From: Acuticoccus sp039034015
GTDB lineage: Bacteria; Pseudomonadota; Alphaproteobacteria; Rhizobiales; Amorphaceae
Direction of reading: 5' to 3'
NCBI GenBank assembly: GCA_039034015.1
Contig: JBCCBM010000011.1
Span: forward strand, 1 to 64,000
DNA: 64,000 nt
Positions 9,490 to 18,115 of the stretch are shown here, in pieces (position 1 is the stretch's first letter; each line of letters begins with the position of its first letter). The position numbers and the translations under genes are program-made. Under the pieces are notes generated by a model. That model saw only the letters and a list, made by a program, of their open reading frames with translations, did no database searches and was not told where the DNA came from.

Positions 9490-10737
9490 TTAGCGCAGCG
9501 CGAGCGACCCCATGCCATCGCGGCCATAAATGTCATCACGGAAGTGGACGACGCCATCCGCGTTCACCCACGCGGTGATGTAGGCGAACATGATCTGCGT
9601 TGGCCGCTCAAGCTTCACATCAAGCCGCTGGCCGGAGCGGATCACCGCATCCACTTGCCCGCGATCCCACCCGTTGGGTCGCACAAGCCAGGTGATCAAT
9701 TCGCGCACATTTTGCACGCGCACGCAGCCAGAGGAGTGAAAGCGCGCCCCATCGCCGAACAGCGACTTTTGCGGCGTGTCGTGCAGATAGACCTGATGCT
9801 CGTTGTGGAAATTGATCTTCACCGTTCCCAGCGAATTCAGCTCACCCGGCTCCTGGCGGAACATGTATTTGGTGGCTTCGTCCGTGGTCCAATCAATCTC
9901 GCGATAGTCAAACTCGCGGCTGGTGTCCCCCCAGCGATAGATCTTGATCTTGTTGTCGGCGAGATACGACGGATCTTCCTGCATCTTCGGAATGAGATCG
10001 CGGCGGATGATCGAAACCGGCACCGTCCAGTACGGGTTAAAGTTCAGCTCGTGCACCTGGCTGGTCAAAATCGGGCTCGGCCGGTCCACCTTGCCCACAA
10101 CCGCCGTGTGGCGTGAGCGCACGCGCCCCGCCTCCACCGCCTCAATCTCGGCGGCGGGGATGTTCACCAGCACATAGCGGTCCGCAAGCTTGCCCGATTT
10201 TTCCGAAATGCGACCAAGGTTCATCTCAAGCTGGCGCAGCCGCACCGACACCGGCACGTTCATCGCGTTGATGGTCGGCTGGTCCAAAATGCCGGTGGAG
10301 CGCAAGCCGTGGCGCAGCTGAAAGCGCTTCACCGCGCCCTGCACATAGGAATCGTAAACGTTGGAGCGGCCGCCCACCTGGCGAAGATCGCCCGAGGCAA
10401 TGAGCCGCTCACGCAGCGTCGTCACCAACCGGTCGCGGGAGCCGATGCGCAGCGCCGTGCGCGAAGTGGGGCGCAACAGCGGCCAGCCGCCGGCTGCCGA
10501 AAGCTGGCGATAGCGCGCAATGGCAAGCTGCATGCGGCCCAGCGTCTCGGGCGCAAGGGTCGGCGCGAGGGAGTTGACCGCCCGCACCTCCGGCAAGGTG
10601 GCATCAAACGCGTCCGACCATTCGGCCTGGCGGTTGAAGGCGGTTTGGCCGAGCGCAAGGCTCGGCGCCAACACAAGGGCCGCAAGGGCGGCAGAAAAAC
10701 GGCGCACGATCACGACAATGGCCCCCAGACAACGCAA
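9490..10737 (-). CDS. ldtP: Periplasmic L,D-transpeptidase (YkuD/YcbB-like, LdtP)
   Basis: A 415-aa exported enzyme that probably makes 3-3 cross-links in peptidoglycan. It has an N-terminal signal sequence ending near ALGQ, a peptidoglycan-binding helical domain (about residues 140-180; VKRFQLRHGLRSTG) and a C-terminal YkuD domain with active-site motif HSSGCVRV, Cys at about 338. As in the YcbB group, the first Ser replaces the His of classical SHGC. The TTG start at 10737 has AGGTGG upstream; a GTG 10 codons in is an alternative. It follows the ldtR-like regulator by 59 bp, which supports the LdtP assignment. Confidence 0.85.
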   Translation of the reverse strand: MRCLGAIVVIVRRFSAALAALVLAPSLALGQTAFNRQAEWSDAFDATLPEVRAVNSLAPTLAPETLGRMQLAIARYRQLSAAGGWPLLRPTSRTALRIGSRDRLVTTLRERLIASGDLRQVGGRSNVYDSYVQGAVKRFQLRHGLRSTGILDQPTINAMNVPVSVRLRQLEMNLGRISEKSGKLADRYVLVNIPAAEIEAVEAGRVRSRHTAVVGKVDRPSPILTSQVHELNFNPYWTVPVSIIRRDLIPKMQEDPSYLADNKIKIYRWGDTSREFDYREIDWTTDEATKYMFRQEPGELNSLGTVKINFHNEHQVYLHDTPQKSLFGDGARFHSSGCVRVQNVRELITWLVRPNGWDRGQVDAVIRSGQRLDVKLERPTQIMFAYITAWVNADGVVHFRDDIYGRDGMGSLALR

Positions 10738-10796
10738 ACACCACCTGTTGCGCTACCATGGTCCCCGCGCCGTCACAACACGGTAAACCGCTCGAA

Positions 10797-11306
10797 TTAG
10801 AGGCGGTAAAGCACCTGATCTTTCCAAAACCGGTCAAGCCGGCGCAGCGACTGGGTCACCCCCTGAAGAGTTGCCGCATCAACGCCCCCAATGGGGCCGA
10901 GCGACTGAAGGTGCCGCGCCAAAAGCCCATCCACGATCCCGGCAATGCGGGCGCCCTTCTCGGTCACGGTGATGCGGACCGTGCGCCGGTCCCGGGTGGA
11001 GCGCGCTTGGCTGAGATAGCCAAGTTCCCCCAGCTTCTTTAGGTTGTAGCTGACGTTCGACCCCATGTAATAGCCGCGGGATTTCAACTCAGAGGGCGTC
11101 AAAACCTCGCCGCCAAGGTTGTGGAGGAGGACGGCTTGAACATTGTTCACCTCGTCCTCGCTGAGCCGGTCCAGCTCATCCTTCACCACATCGAGGAAGC
11201 GACGATGGGTCCGCTCGATGAGCCGGATCGCTTCCACATACGCCTCAAGGGCGCCAAGGTTCGTGGGGGCCTCGTGGCCCTCCGCGTGCCGCACAAGAAC
11301 ATTCAT
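10797..11306 (-). CDS. ldtR: MarR-family regulator, LdtR-like
   Basis: A 169-aa winged-helix regulator of the MarR family. The wing/recognition region reads SRGYYMGSNVSYNLKKLGELGYL, then ARSTRDRRTVRITVTEKG, close to the LdtR proteins of Rhizobiales and Liberibacter, which control an adjacent L,D-transpeptidase gene and osmotic-stress tolerance. The start at 11306 (MNVLVRH) has GAGG at 6 bases; an in-frame start 19 codons upstream is less likely. Position directly upstream of ldtP on the same strand fits that role. Confidence 0.8.
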   Translation of the reverse strand: MNVLVRHAEGHEAPTNLGALEAYVEAIRLIERTHRRFLDVVKDELDRLSEDEVNNVQAVLLHNLGGEVLTPSELKSRGYYMGSNVSYNLKKLGELGYLSQARSTRDRRTVRITVTEKGARIAGIVDGLLARHLQSLGPIGGVDAATLQGVTQSLRRLDRFWKDQVLYRL

Positions 11307-11386
11307 CGTCTGCCTCGTCGTCGGGCCCGTCACCGTTGGCGCGGGCGTTGTTTTGACGATCAAGGTGCGTTCGCCCCCTAAAACGG

Positions 11387-11440
11387 ACCCTAACGACGAG
11401 GGTTAACAAAGGGTGACCGAATCACTCCGTTGCTCAACGG
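11387..11440 (-). promoter_or_regulatory. Candidate operator region upstream of ldtR
   Basis: Between mmsB and ldtR lie a perfect palindrome CCGTTGctCAACGG (11427-11440) and an inverted repeat ACCCT (11387-11391) with AGGGT (11399-11403) adjoining GTTAAC. MarR-family proteins bind such palindromes, often autoregulating. The 11427-11440 element could equally be an mRNA hairpin after mmsB. No -10/-35 is convincing. Confidence 0.3.
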
Positions 11441-11457
11441 ACACAGGCCCGCACCCC

Positions 11458-12330
11458 CTAAAGATCTTTCCGAAGCCCTTCGATGATGCCGGAAAAGTCA
11501 GTCGCCGCGCCGCCAGCCTCACAATACGCCTCGTAAAGCGCGCGGGCCCGCTCGCCCATGGGGGTCGTCACCTGCGCCTCCCCGGCCGCCCCTTGGGCCA
11601 GTGCAAGATCTTTCAGCATCATGGCCGCCGTGAAGCCCGGCGCATACCCGCGGTTGGCCGGCGAGGTGGGCACCGGCCCCGGCACAGGACAATAGGTGGT
11701 GAGCGACCAGCACTGGCCGGACGCGGTGGCGGCAATGTCAAAGAGTTTTTGCCGCTCCAGCCCCAGCCCATCGGCAAGGTTGAACGCCTCGCACACCGCC
11801 AGCATCGAAATCCCGAGGATCATGTTGTTGCAGATTTTGGCGGCCTGGCCCGCACCCGCCTCGCCCGCGTGGACGACGGTCTTCCCCATCGTTTCCAAAA
11901 GCGGGCGCGCAGAGGCAAAGGCGCCCTCGCTGCCGCCCACCATAAAGGTGAGCGTTGCCGCCGCCGCGCCCGAGACACCGCCCGAGACCGGCGCGTCACA
12001 CATGGTGTGCCCCGCCGCGTGCGCCGCCGCTGCCACCGCCCGCGCGCTCGCCACATCAATGGTCGAACAGTCAATCACCAAGCTGCCCGGCGACAGGCGG
12101 TCAAACACCGCGCCCTCCACCAACACCGCGCGCACCGCAGCGCCCGCCGGCAGCATGGTGATCACAGTGTCTGCCCCGGCAAGCGCCTCATCCAGCGACC
12201 CCACTGCGCCGGAGAAGGCCGCACGCGCCTCCGGAGATAGGTCAAACCCTTTGACGATGTGGTGCTTTTTGAGATTTTCGGCCATGGGCGCGCCCATGTT
12301 GCCAAGGCCGATGAAAGCGACATGCGCCAT
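11458..12330 (-). CDS. mmsB: NAD(P)-dependent beta-hydroxyacid dehydrogenase (3-hydroxyisobutyrate dehydrogenase-like)
   Basis: The 290-aa protein has the Rossmann motif GLGNMGAPMAENL, the substrate motif DAPVSGGVSGA (residues about 112-122) and the catalytic lysine in GQAAKICNNM. This matches 3-hydroxyisobutyrate dehydrogenases of valine catabolism. Related enzymes reduce tartronate semialdehyde (GlxR), so the substrate is not proven; the C-terminal NRGYAPGF and MLKDL fit MmsB better. AGGAGA precedes the ATG. It is monocistronic here, divergent from the glycosyltransferase across 98 bp. Confidence 0.85.
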   Translation of the reverse strand: MAHVAFIGLGNMGAPMAENLKKHHIVKGFDLSPEARAAFSGAVGSLDEALAGADTVITMLPAGAAVRAVLVEGAVFDRLSPGSLVIDCSTIDVASARAVAAAAHAAGHTMCDAPVSGGVSGAAAATLTFMVGGSEGAFASARPLLETMGKTVVHAGEAGAGQAAKICNNMILGISMLAVCEAFNLADGLGLERQKLFDIAATASGQCWSLTTYCPVPGPVPTSPANRGYAPGFTAAMMLKDLALAQGAAGEAQVTTPMGERARALYEAYCEAGGAATDFSGIIEGLRKDL

Positions 12331-12428
12331 AAACGTCTCCTGGGGTTTCGCGCCACCTTCGCCCGCGCTTTAACGACGCTCAACCGCACCATCTTCCGGC
12401 ACCCGCGCCACACGGTCTAAATGCCGCC

Positions 12429-13376
12429 ATGACCGACACGCCCATTCCCGAAACGTCCATGCCCGACACGTCTATCATCGTGTGCACCTTGGACCGGCTG
12501 GGGCTGCTGGCCGACTGCCTGGCCTCGCTGGACGCGCAGACCAACGCGCCCCCCTTCGAGGTCATTGTGGTGGACAACACCGCGGACCCCGACGGCAACC
12601 CCGCCGTTCGCGCCCTTGCCGCCCGCCACGGGTCGCCGGCCGGGACGGTGCACTACGTCCACGCCCCGGGGCCCAACCTTTCCATCGCCCGCAACGCCGG
12701 GCTCGACGCCGCAACGGGCCGCAACATCGCCTTCGTGGACGACGATCTCGTCCTGCCGCCCGGCTGGCTCGCCACCATCACCGCCATCCTGGGCACGTCC
12801 GGCGCCGATGGCGTGTTGGGCGAAGTGCGGGCAAAGCTCCTCCCCGGCGGCGCGCTCAAAAACCTTCAAGCGCACTTTGACCGCACGCTCCCCATCGGCG
12901 AGGGCGCCGAGGTCCCCCGCACGCGCTACGGCTTTTTGGACGGTCTTCGCACCTGCAACGTGATCGTCCGCCGCGCGGCAACCTTTGGCGAAACGGTGCG
13001 CTTCGACCCCGCCTTCGGCCGATCAGGCGGCGAGGACCAGGACGTTTTCATCACCTTCGACACGCGCCCGTTTTCGCTGATTTATTCCAGCGCGGCCGAC
13101 GCCATTGAGCAAATCCCCGCCGACCGGCAAAGCGTCGGCTATCTAACGATGCGCGCCTTTCGCAACAGCCAAGCCTTCGTCCGCGTCTTATCCAAACACA
13201 GCACGCGGCCACGCCTCACCGGCCTCACCCAACAGGCCATCGGCGCCCTCCAATGGGCCCGTGCCCGCGCCATCCGCGGCCGGCGCGCCCCAACCCTCGA
13301 CCAGCGCCTTGCCGAGGTGACCGCCGCCGGAAAGGTGTTTTACCGCCGGCCCGACCTTCCCGGCCCCTATCGCTAA
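12429..13376 (+). CDS. Family 2 glycosyltransferase
   Basis: A 315-aa GT-A fold protein. It begins with the GT2 nucleotide-binding strand TSIIVCTLDRLGLLADCL, followed by FEVIVVDNT, the donor/metal motif FVDDDLVLP near residue 103 and a late acidic motif GGEDQDVF likely to hold the base. There are no obvious membrane segments, so it is cytoplasmic or membrane-associated. The sugar and acceptor are unknown. It is a lone gene converging on the trmB fusion with a 4-base overlap of 3' ends. Confidence 0.85.
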   Translation: MTDTPIPETSMPDTSIIVCTLDRLGLLADCLASLDAQTNAPPFEVIVVDNTADPDGNPAVRALAARHGSPAGTVHYVHAPGPNLSIARNAGLDAATGRNIAFVDDDLVLPPGWLATITAILGTSGADGVLGEVRAKLLPGGALKNLQAHFDRTLPIGEGAEVPRTRYGFLDGLRTCNVIVRRAATFGETVRFDPAFGRSGGEDQDVFITFDTRPFSLIYSSAADAIEQIPADRQSVGYLTMRAFRNSQAFVRVLSKHSTRPRLTGLTQQAIGALQWARARAIRGRRAPTLDQRLAEVTAAGKVFYRRPDLPGPYR

Positions 13377-14476
13377 ACTCGCGCATCCGCGCGATGGCGC
13401 GCGGCCCGGACAATTGTGAGGTAACGCGGGGTCCGCCCCTCGCGCAGCGCCTTCGCCTCGTAGCGCGTGCCTGGCCAGCCCGCCCAGGGTTCTGGCGCAT
13501 CGCCCTCCAGCGAAAAGGCGTCGGCCGCGGCAATGTGCGCGCGGGTCCAGCGGACATACGCCTCAATGTCTGACGCAAAGCGCAGCGTGGCGCCCGGCGC
13601 CATGACGCGGGCGAGCCGCGCAAGGTTTTGCGCGGAGACAAAGCGGCGCTTCCAATGCCGCTGCTTGTGCCACGGGTCCGGATAAAGAAGGTCCACCCGC
13701 GACAAGCGCCCGTCCGGCAGCGCATCGAGCACGTCGGCCGCATCCCCTTGCACGAAGACGAGATTGGTGAGCAACGCCGCCTCCGCCTCCCGCATGGCGC
13801 GCGCAAGCCCGGTCTCAAAGGGTTCGACGCCAACGATCGCAACGTCGGGCGCCATCGTCGCGTGCGCAATCAGATGCTCGCCGCCGCCAAACCCAATTTC
13901 CATGCGCGCGGGCCCCTCACCCAGCGCGTCCGGCACCGCGTCGGGCGCCACAAGCCGCCCATCGGCCCGCACGCTGCCCGGCGATTGGCTGCGGCGCCGG
14001 CCATAAAGCCCGCCAACGCCCGCCCGTACCACAGCGGCCGGCGCAAGCGCCTTTTGAAAGGTGATCCTGTCAAACCCGTCCTCGTGGACGCGCCCCGTCA
14101 CACGGAAGCCGAGCCCTTCATAGAACGGGACGTTCTCGACCATCGCAGCGTTGGTGTAGAGCGAGAGGGTGGGCGCGCCGGCTGCCCGCGCGCGCGCTTC
14201 CACCGCCGCCACCAAGCGGCGCCCGAGCCCCGCGCCCTGATGGCTCGGATGGACGGCGACCGTGACCAGCGCCGCGCCCGCAGGGTCTGCATCGTGGGTG
14301 GCAAACCCGCAAACGGCACTGTCCACCGCAACCATGAGACCGCCACGGCCAAGCGCTGCGGCAAAATCCTCATCCATCGGCGCTGGGCGGCGGCCGATCC
14401 GCGCAACGTACGGTGAGAACGCGGCCTCTGCGATGGCTGCAACGGCCGCAAGGTCACCCGCGCGGCCGGCGCGCAA
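13373..14476 (-). CDS. trmB: Fusion of a GNAT acetyltransferase domain to tRNA (guanine-N7)-methyltransferase TrmB
   Basis: A single 367-codon frame encodes two domains. Residues about 1-143 are a GNAT domain (VTVAVHPSHQGAGLGRRLV acetyl-CoA loop; ENVPFYEGLGFRVTGR). Residues about 157-367 are TrmB, which methylates G46 of tRNA: LYGRRRS, the SAM motif MEIGFGGGEHLIAHA and the hallmark YPDPWHKQRHWKRR. The likely TTG start at 14476 is 7 bases after the metK stop, with GAGG 5 bases before it. An internal GTG (residue 149, at 14032) could start TrmB alone but has no good ribosome site. Position after metK is where trmB normally sits; the GNAT part is the novelty. Confidence 0.88.
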   Translation of the reverse strand: MRAGRAGDLAAVAAIAEAAFSPYVARIGRRPAPMDEDFAAALGRGGLMVAVDSAVCGFATHDADPAGAALVTVAVHPSHQGAGLGRRLVAAVEARARAAGAPTLSLYTNAAMVENVPFYEGLGFRVTGRVHEDGFDRITFQKALAPAAVVRAGVGGLYGRRRSQSPGSVRADGRLVAPDAVPDALGEGPARMEIGFGGGEHLIAHATMAPDVAIVGVEPFETGLARAMREAEAALLTNLVFVQGDAADVLDALPDGRLSRVDLLYPDPWHKQRHWKRRFVSAQNLARLARVMAPGATLRFASDIEAYVRWTRAHIAAADAFSLEGDAPEPWAGWPGTRYEAKALREGRTPRYLTIVRAARHRADARV

Positions 14477-14483
14477 GCGGGCC

Positions 14484-15653
14484 TCAGACGGCGTTGGCGA
14501 TCGCCTCGGCAAGGTCCGTCTTCTCCCACGAGAAGCCGCCGTCGGCATCCGGCTCACGCCCAAAGTGGCCGTAGGCGGCGGTGCGGGCGTAAACGGCGCG
14601 GTTGAGGCTGAGCGCCTCACGGATGCCGCGGGGGGTGAGGTCAATCACCTTGGCAATGGCGGATTCAATGGCATCGTCCGCCGCCTTGCCTGTGCCGTGG
14701 GTGTCGACATAAAGCGACAGCGGCTTTGACACGCCAATGGCGTAGGCGAGCTGCAGCGTGCACCGGTCCGCAAGGCCCGAGGCCACCACGTTTTTGGCCA
14801 CATAGCGCGCCGCGTAGGCGGCCGAGCGGTCCACCTTGGTGGGGTCTTTGCCCGAGAACGCGCCGCCGCCGTGGGGCGCTGCGCCGCCGTAGGTGTCAAC
14901 GATGATCTTTCGGCCCGTGAGCCCGCAGTCACCATCCGGCCCGCCAATCACGAAGGCGCCGGTGGGGTTGACGTGCCACGCGGTGTCCGCGCTCACCCAA
15001 CCGTCGGGCAAGACGTCTAAAATGTAGGGCTCCACCACGGCGCGCACGTCGTCGGACGACATGGCCGCATCAAGATGCTGCGTCGACAGCACGATGGAGG
15101 TGCAGGCCACCGGCTGGCCGCCCTCGTAGCGCAGGGTGACTTGGCTTTTGGAATCCGGGCCGAGCTGGGGCGCTGCGCCAGACTTCCGCGCCGCCGCCAG
15201 GGTTTGAAGAATTTTGTGGCTGTAGTGGATGGGCGCGGGCATCAACATCGGCGTTTCGCGGCACGCGTAGCCGAACATGATGCCTTGGTCGCCGGCGCCT
15301 TCGTCCTTGTTGCCGGCCGCGTCGACGCCTTGAGCAATGTGCTCTGACTGCCCGTGAAGGAACACGTCCACCGACGCGGTCTCCCAATGGAAGCCGTCTT
15401 GCTCGTAGCCGATATCTTTGATGGCTTTGCGGGCGAGCGCCTCAACCATCTCGTGGGTGACGCTGTCGGGCCCGCGGGTTTCGCCGGCAATCACGACGCG
15501 GTTGGTGGTGGCAAGTGTCTCACACGCAACGCGCGCTTCCGGATAGGCGGCGAGGAAGGCGTCAACCACCTCGTCCGAGATCCGATCGCACACCTTGTCG
15601 GGGTGGCCTTCGGACACCGATTCGCTGGAAAAAAGGTACGATTGTCGCGCCAA
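14484..15653 (-). CDS. metK: S-adenosylmethionine synthase
   Basis: The 389-aa enzyme makes SAM from methionine and ATP. Visible motifs are YLFSSESVSEGHPDKVCD, GAGDQGIMFGYA, GGAFSGKDPTKVDRSAAYAA (P-loop-like), and PFGHFG-equivalent AYGHFGREP. I choose a TTG start at 15653 because it puts the usual 4-5 residues before YLFSSESVSEGHP; an in-frame ATG at 15749 would add 32 atypical residues. It feeds SAM to TrmB, encoded immediately downstream. Confidence 0.95.
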   Translation of the reverse strand: MARQSYLFSSESVSEGHPDKVCDRISDEVVDAFLAAYPEARVACETLATTNRVVIAGETRGPDSVTHEMVEALARKAIKDIGYEQDGFHWETASVDVFLHGQSEHIAQGVDAAGNKDEGAGDQGIMFGYACRETPMLMPAPIHYSHKILQTLAAARKSGAAPQLGPDSKSQVTLRYEGGQPVACTSIVLSTQHLDAAMSSDDVRAVVEPYILDVLPDGWVSADTAWHVNPTGAFVIGGPDGDCGLTGRKIIVDTYGGAAPHGGGAFSGKDPTKVDRSAAYAARYVAKNVVASGLADRCTLQLAYAIGVSKPLSLYVDTHGTGKAADDAIESAIAKVIDLTPRGIREALSLNRAVYARTAAYGHFGREPDADGGFSWEKTDLAEAIANAV

Positions 15654-15979
15654 GACGGTCTCTCTGGGTTGGGCGCACAGGTTGCGGCGCGCCAAATGCC
15701 GCTGGCCTCGCCGCGCAAAAAGGGCGGCAAGCTCGGCGCCATCAATCACCTGCCACCGCCGCCGTCAACCACCGGCGCTTGCGCGCGCGGCGCTCATGAT
15801 CAGCGTTGCACGCCACCTTGGCCCCTGACACGCGATCTGGCGGCGGAGTGAAACGACGTCGCACAAACCGGGAGAACACGGCATAGGGGCGCCCGGCCAG
15901 TGTGCCCGGGCGGCCCAGGGGTGCGGATTTATGGCGCCCGCGACGCGCTGTGGCGCGCGGCGCGGGTGCGACACCCGCA
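15654..15979 (-). other. 326-bp gap and leader upstream of metK
   Basis: This long GC-rich gap separates the xre gene from metK. I looked for SAM-II and SAM/SAH riboswitch cores, which precede metK or met genes in some alphaproteobacteria, and saw no convincing match. An open frame continuous with metK runs back to an ATG at 15749, preceded by AGGTGA, but its residues do not look like MetK. Nothing else is recognisable apart from the hairpin at 15962-15978. Confidence 0.4.
15962..15978 (-). terminator. Hairpin after the xre gene
   Basis: A perfect 7-bp stem (GCGGGTG, 3-base loop, CACCCGC) sits immediately past the regulator's stop codon on the minus strand. No T-tract follows, so termination strength is uncertain; it may mark the boundary between xre and metK transcripts. 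Confidence 0.45.
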
Positions 15980-16411
15980 CTAGCGCGCGGCGTCGGCCAG
16001 GGTCTCGACCAGGTCGATGATGCGGCGGCGCACTCGGCCATCGCGAATTTGGCTGAACGCTTTTGTGAGGGCGTGGGCTTCGCTGGAGTGGCTGCGCGGC
16101 CCTTCAAATGTTGGGGCATCGTCGGCCGAGAAGCCGGCGAACGCATCCGCCGCGGGGACAGGGCGCGCGGCCACAGAAGGCTCGCCATCTTCAAAGAAGA
16201 AGGAGATCGGTGCTTCCAAGATTTCCGCGATCTCTTGAAGGCGGCTTGCACCAATCCTGTTTGTGCCTTTTTCGTATTTTTGGATCTGCTGAAAGGTGAC
16301 GCCCAACTGCTCACCCAGCTTTTCCTGCGTCATCCCGACCATTGTACGACGCAACTTGAGGCGACGACCCACATGGACGTCAATCGGATTGGGTTCCTTA
16401 CGCGGCGCCAT
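15980..16411 (-). CDS. XRE-family helix-turn-helix regulator
   Basis: A 143-aa protein with an N-terminal Cro/CI-type HTH (residues about 15-70; MTQEKLGEQLGVTFQQIQKY then KGTNRIGASRLQEIAEIL) and a Ser/Ala/Pro-containing tail ending in RRRIIDLVETLAD. This regulator between lnt and metK is conserved in Hyphomicrobiales, though its targets are generally unknown. ATG at 16411 fits homologues; an ATG 8 codons upstream at 16435 is possible. It lies 138 bp after lnt. Confidence 0.9.
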   Translation of the reverse strand: MAPRKEPNPIDVHVGRRLKLRRTMVGMTQEKLGEQLGVTFQQIQKYEKGTNRIGASRLQEIAEILEAPISFFFEDGEPSVAARPVPAADAFAGFSADDAPTFEGPRSHSSEAHALTKAFSQIRDGRVRRRIIDLVETLADAAR

Positions 16412-16549
16412 GACTTCACTTTGCAACGGTTTCATACCTGCTCACTCACGATTTGCACCGGCGTTACATCCACCAGCGCGACACTCACGTGAATGAAAGT
16501 GATTTCTGCCACGATCGGTTGCTGAATTGCAACCGAATATCTGCTTTTC

Positions 16550-18115
16550 CTATCGTAAAACGTGAATTCGGCGGCGGCGCACAACCCGTGCCACACCAAA
16601 CAATCCGCAAATCAACCAGAGCGCGACCAAACCCGCATCGCCGAGCCTTTGGTAAAGCGAACCGCGCGCCGCTGGCAAGGGCGCGTCAAGCGCGCCTGCA
16701 ACGCCCAGTGGCACAACCGCCTGTTGCCGGCCTTGCGCGTCAAACACCGCGCTGATCCCCGTGTTGGCCGCGCGCAAAACCGGCACCCCACGCTCAATGG
16801 CGCGAAGGGCCGCGTGCCGCAGATGCTGGCGGGGACCGGGCGTGTCCCCAAACCAGGCGTCGTTGGTCACATTGGCGATAAAGGCCACATCGCCCGGCAC
16901 GTCGAACGTTGAAAAAATCACCTCGTAGCAAATCAGCGGTTGAAACGGCGGCACACCCGGAACATCCAGCCGAACCGCCTGTTCGCCCGGGGCAAACGTT
17001 GCCCCGCCGGCCGCCAACGCCGTCAGCCCGACCCGCTCCAAAAGCCCCGCCAACGGCACCGTTTCCCCAAAGGGCACAAGGCGCACCTTGTTATACCGGC
17101 CGTTCACCACGCCGTCCGGCCCCACGGTGAGCACGGCGTTGAAGGTGCGCCGGCCGGCGGCGGTGGTCTCGATTTCCGCCGCGCCCGTGATGAGCGTTGC
17201 GCCCGCCAGCGCCTCGGTGAGCATCACCTGTTCCATCCCGCCCGGGCGGTAAAGAAAAGGGATTGCGGTTTCGGGCCACAGCACAATGTCGGGCGCCCCG
17301 CCATCCCCCGCCGTTAGCGTGAGGAGTGTCTGCCAGTTGGGCAAACGCTCCTGCGGCGCCCACTTTAGGTGTTGGGGGATGTTGGGCTGCACAATGCGCA
17401 CCCGGGGCGCATCTTCAGCCGTCGGCGGCGCGGTCCAGAGCCGAAACGCGCCAAAAACGGCAAGCGCGGCCAGGATGAGGCCAACCGGCGCCCCAAGCCA
17501 ACGGCTCCGCCGCTCAAAGAGCGCGGCCGGGAGCGCGCCCAGGAGCACGGCCACAATGGCAAGGCCGGACACCCCCACCACCGCGGCCCCTTGGGCCAAA
17601 AGCGCCGACTGGGTGACCTGAACGCCCACCCCATTCCACGGAAAGCCGGTGAGCACGACGCCGCGCGCCACCTCCACGAACGAGACGGCCACCGCAAGGC
17701 CAACGGCGCGCCAGGCGAGCGTTGGCGAGGCCAGCGCCGACAGCACCGCCGCCACCCCCATGAATGGCGCCAACAGGAGCGGGAGACCAAGGACCGCGAC
17801 GGGCAACAAAGCGCCATACCGGTCCGCCTCCACCAAGAAGGCCGCGCCGACCCACCAAAGGCCCATGAGGTGGCCGCCAAAGCCGAACGCGGCGCCCACC
17901 AGAAAGCGGCCAAGGTGGGGCCGGCGGGCGCCCTCCTCCGCCATGATGAGCCACAACAGGGCGCTGTAGCCGGCAAGCGCCGGCAACACATCAAACGGCG
18001 GGAGGGTGAGGGTGACGAAGGCGCCCGCGAGCGCGGCAAGGGCGCAGCGAACAGAGCGCCGCGCCCAAAGCCGCTTAAGCCGCTTCGTCTTCTCCGGTGC
18101 CCGATCCGCGCTCAC
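16550..18115 (-). CDS. lnt: Apolipoprotein N-acyltransferase
   Basis: The 521-aa inner-membrane enzyme adds the third acyl chain to lipoproteins. About eight membrane segments precede and flank a periplasmic nitrilase domain with the catalytic triad Glu282 (WPETAIPF), Lys343 (YNKVRLVPFGE) and Cys396 (ICYEVIF). The likely GTG start at 18115 overlaps the corC 3' end by 41 bp. It supplies mature lipoproteins for LolA and other Lol components; lolA is also in this window. Confidence 0.96.
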   Translation of the reverse strand: MSADRAPEKTKRLKRLWARRSVRCALAALAGAFVTLTLPPFDVLPALAGYSALLWLIMAEEGARRPHLGRFLVGAAFGFGGHLMGLWWVGAAFLVEADRYGALLPVAVLGLPLLLAPFMGVAAVLSALASPTLAWRAVGLAVAVSFVEVARGVVLTGFPWNGVGVQVTQSALLAQGAAVVGVSGLAIVAVLLGALPAALFERRSRWLGAPVGLILAALAVFGAFRLWTAPPTAEDAPRVRIVQPNIPQHLKWAPQERLPNWQTLLTLTAGDGGAPDIVLWPETAIPFLYRPGGMEQVMLTEALAGATLITGAAEIETTAAGRRTFNAVLTVGPDGVVNGRYNKVRLVPFGETVPLAGLLERVGLTALAAGGATFAPGEQAVRLDVPGVPPFQPLICYEVIFSTFDVPGDVAFIANVTNDAWFGDTPGPRQHLRHAALRAIERGVPVLRAANTGISAVFDAQGRQQAVVPLGVAGALDAPLPAARGSLYQRLGDAGLVALWLICGLFGVARVVRRRRIHVLR

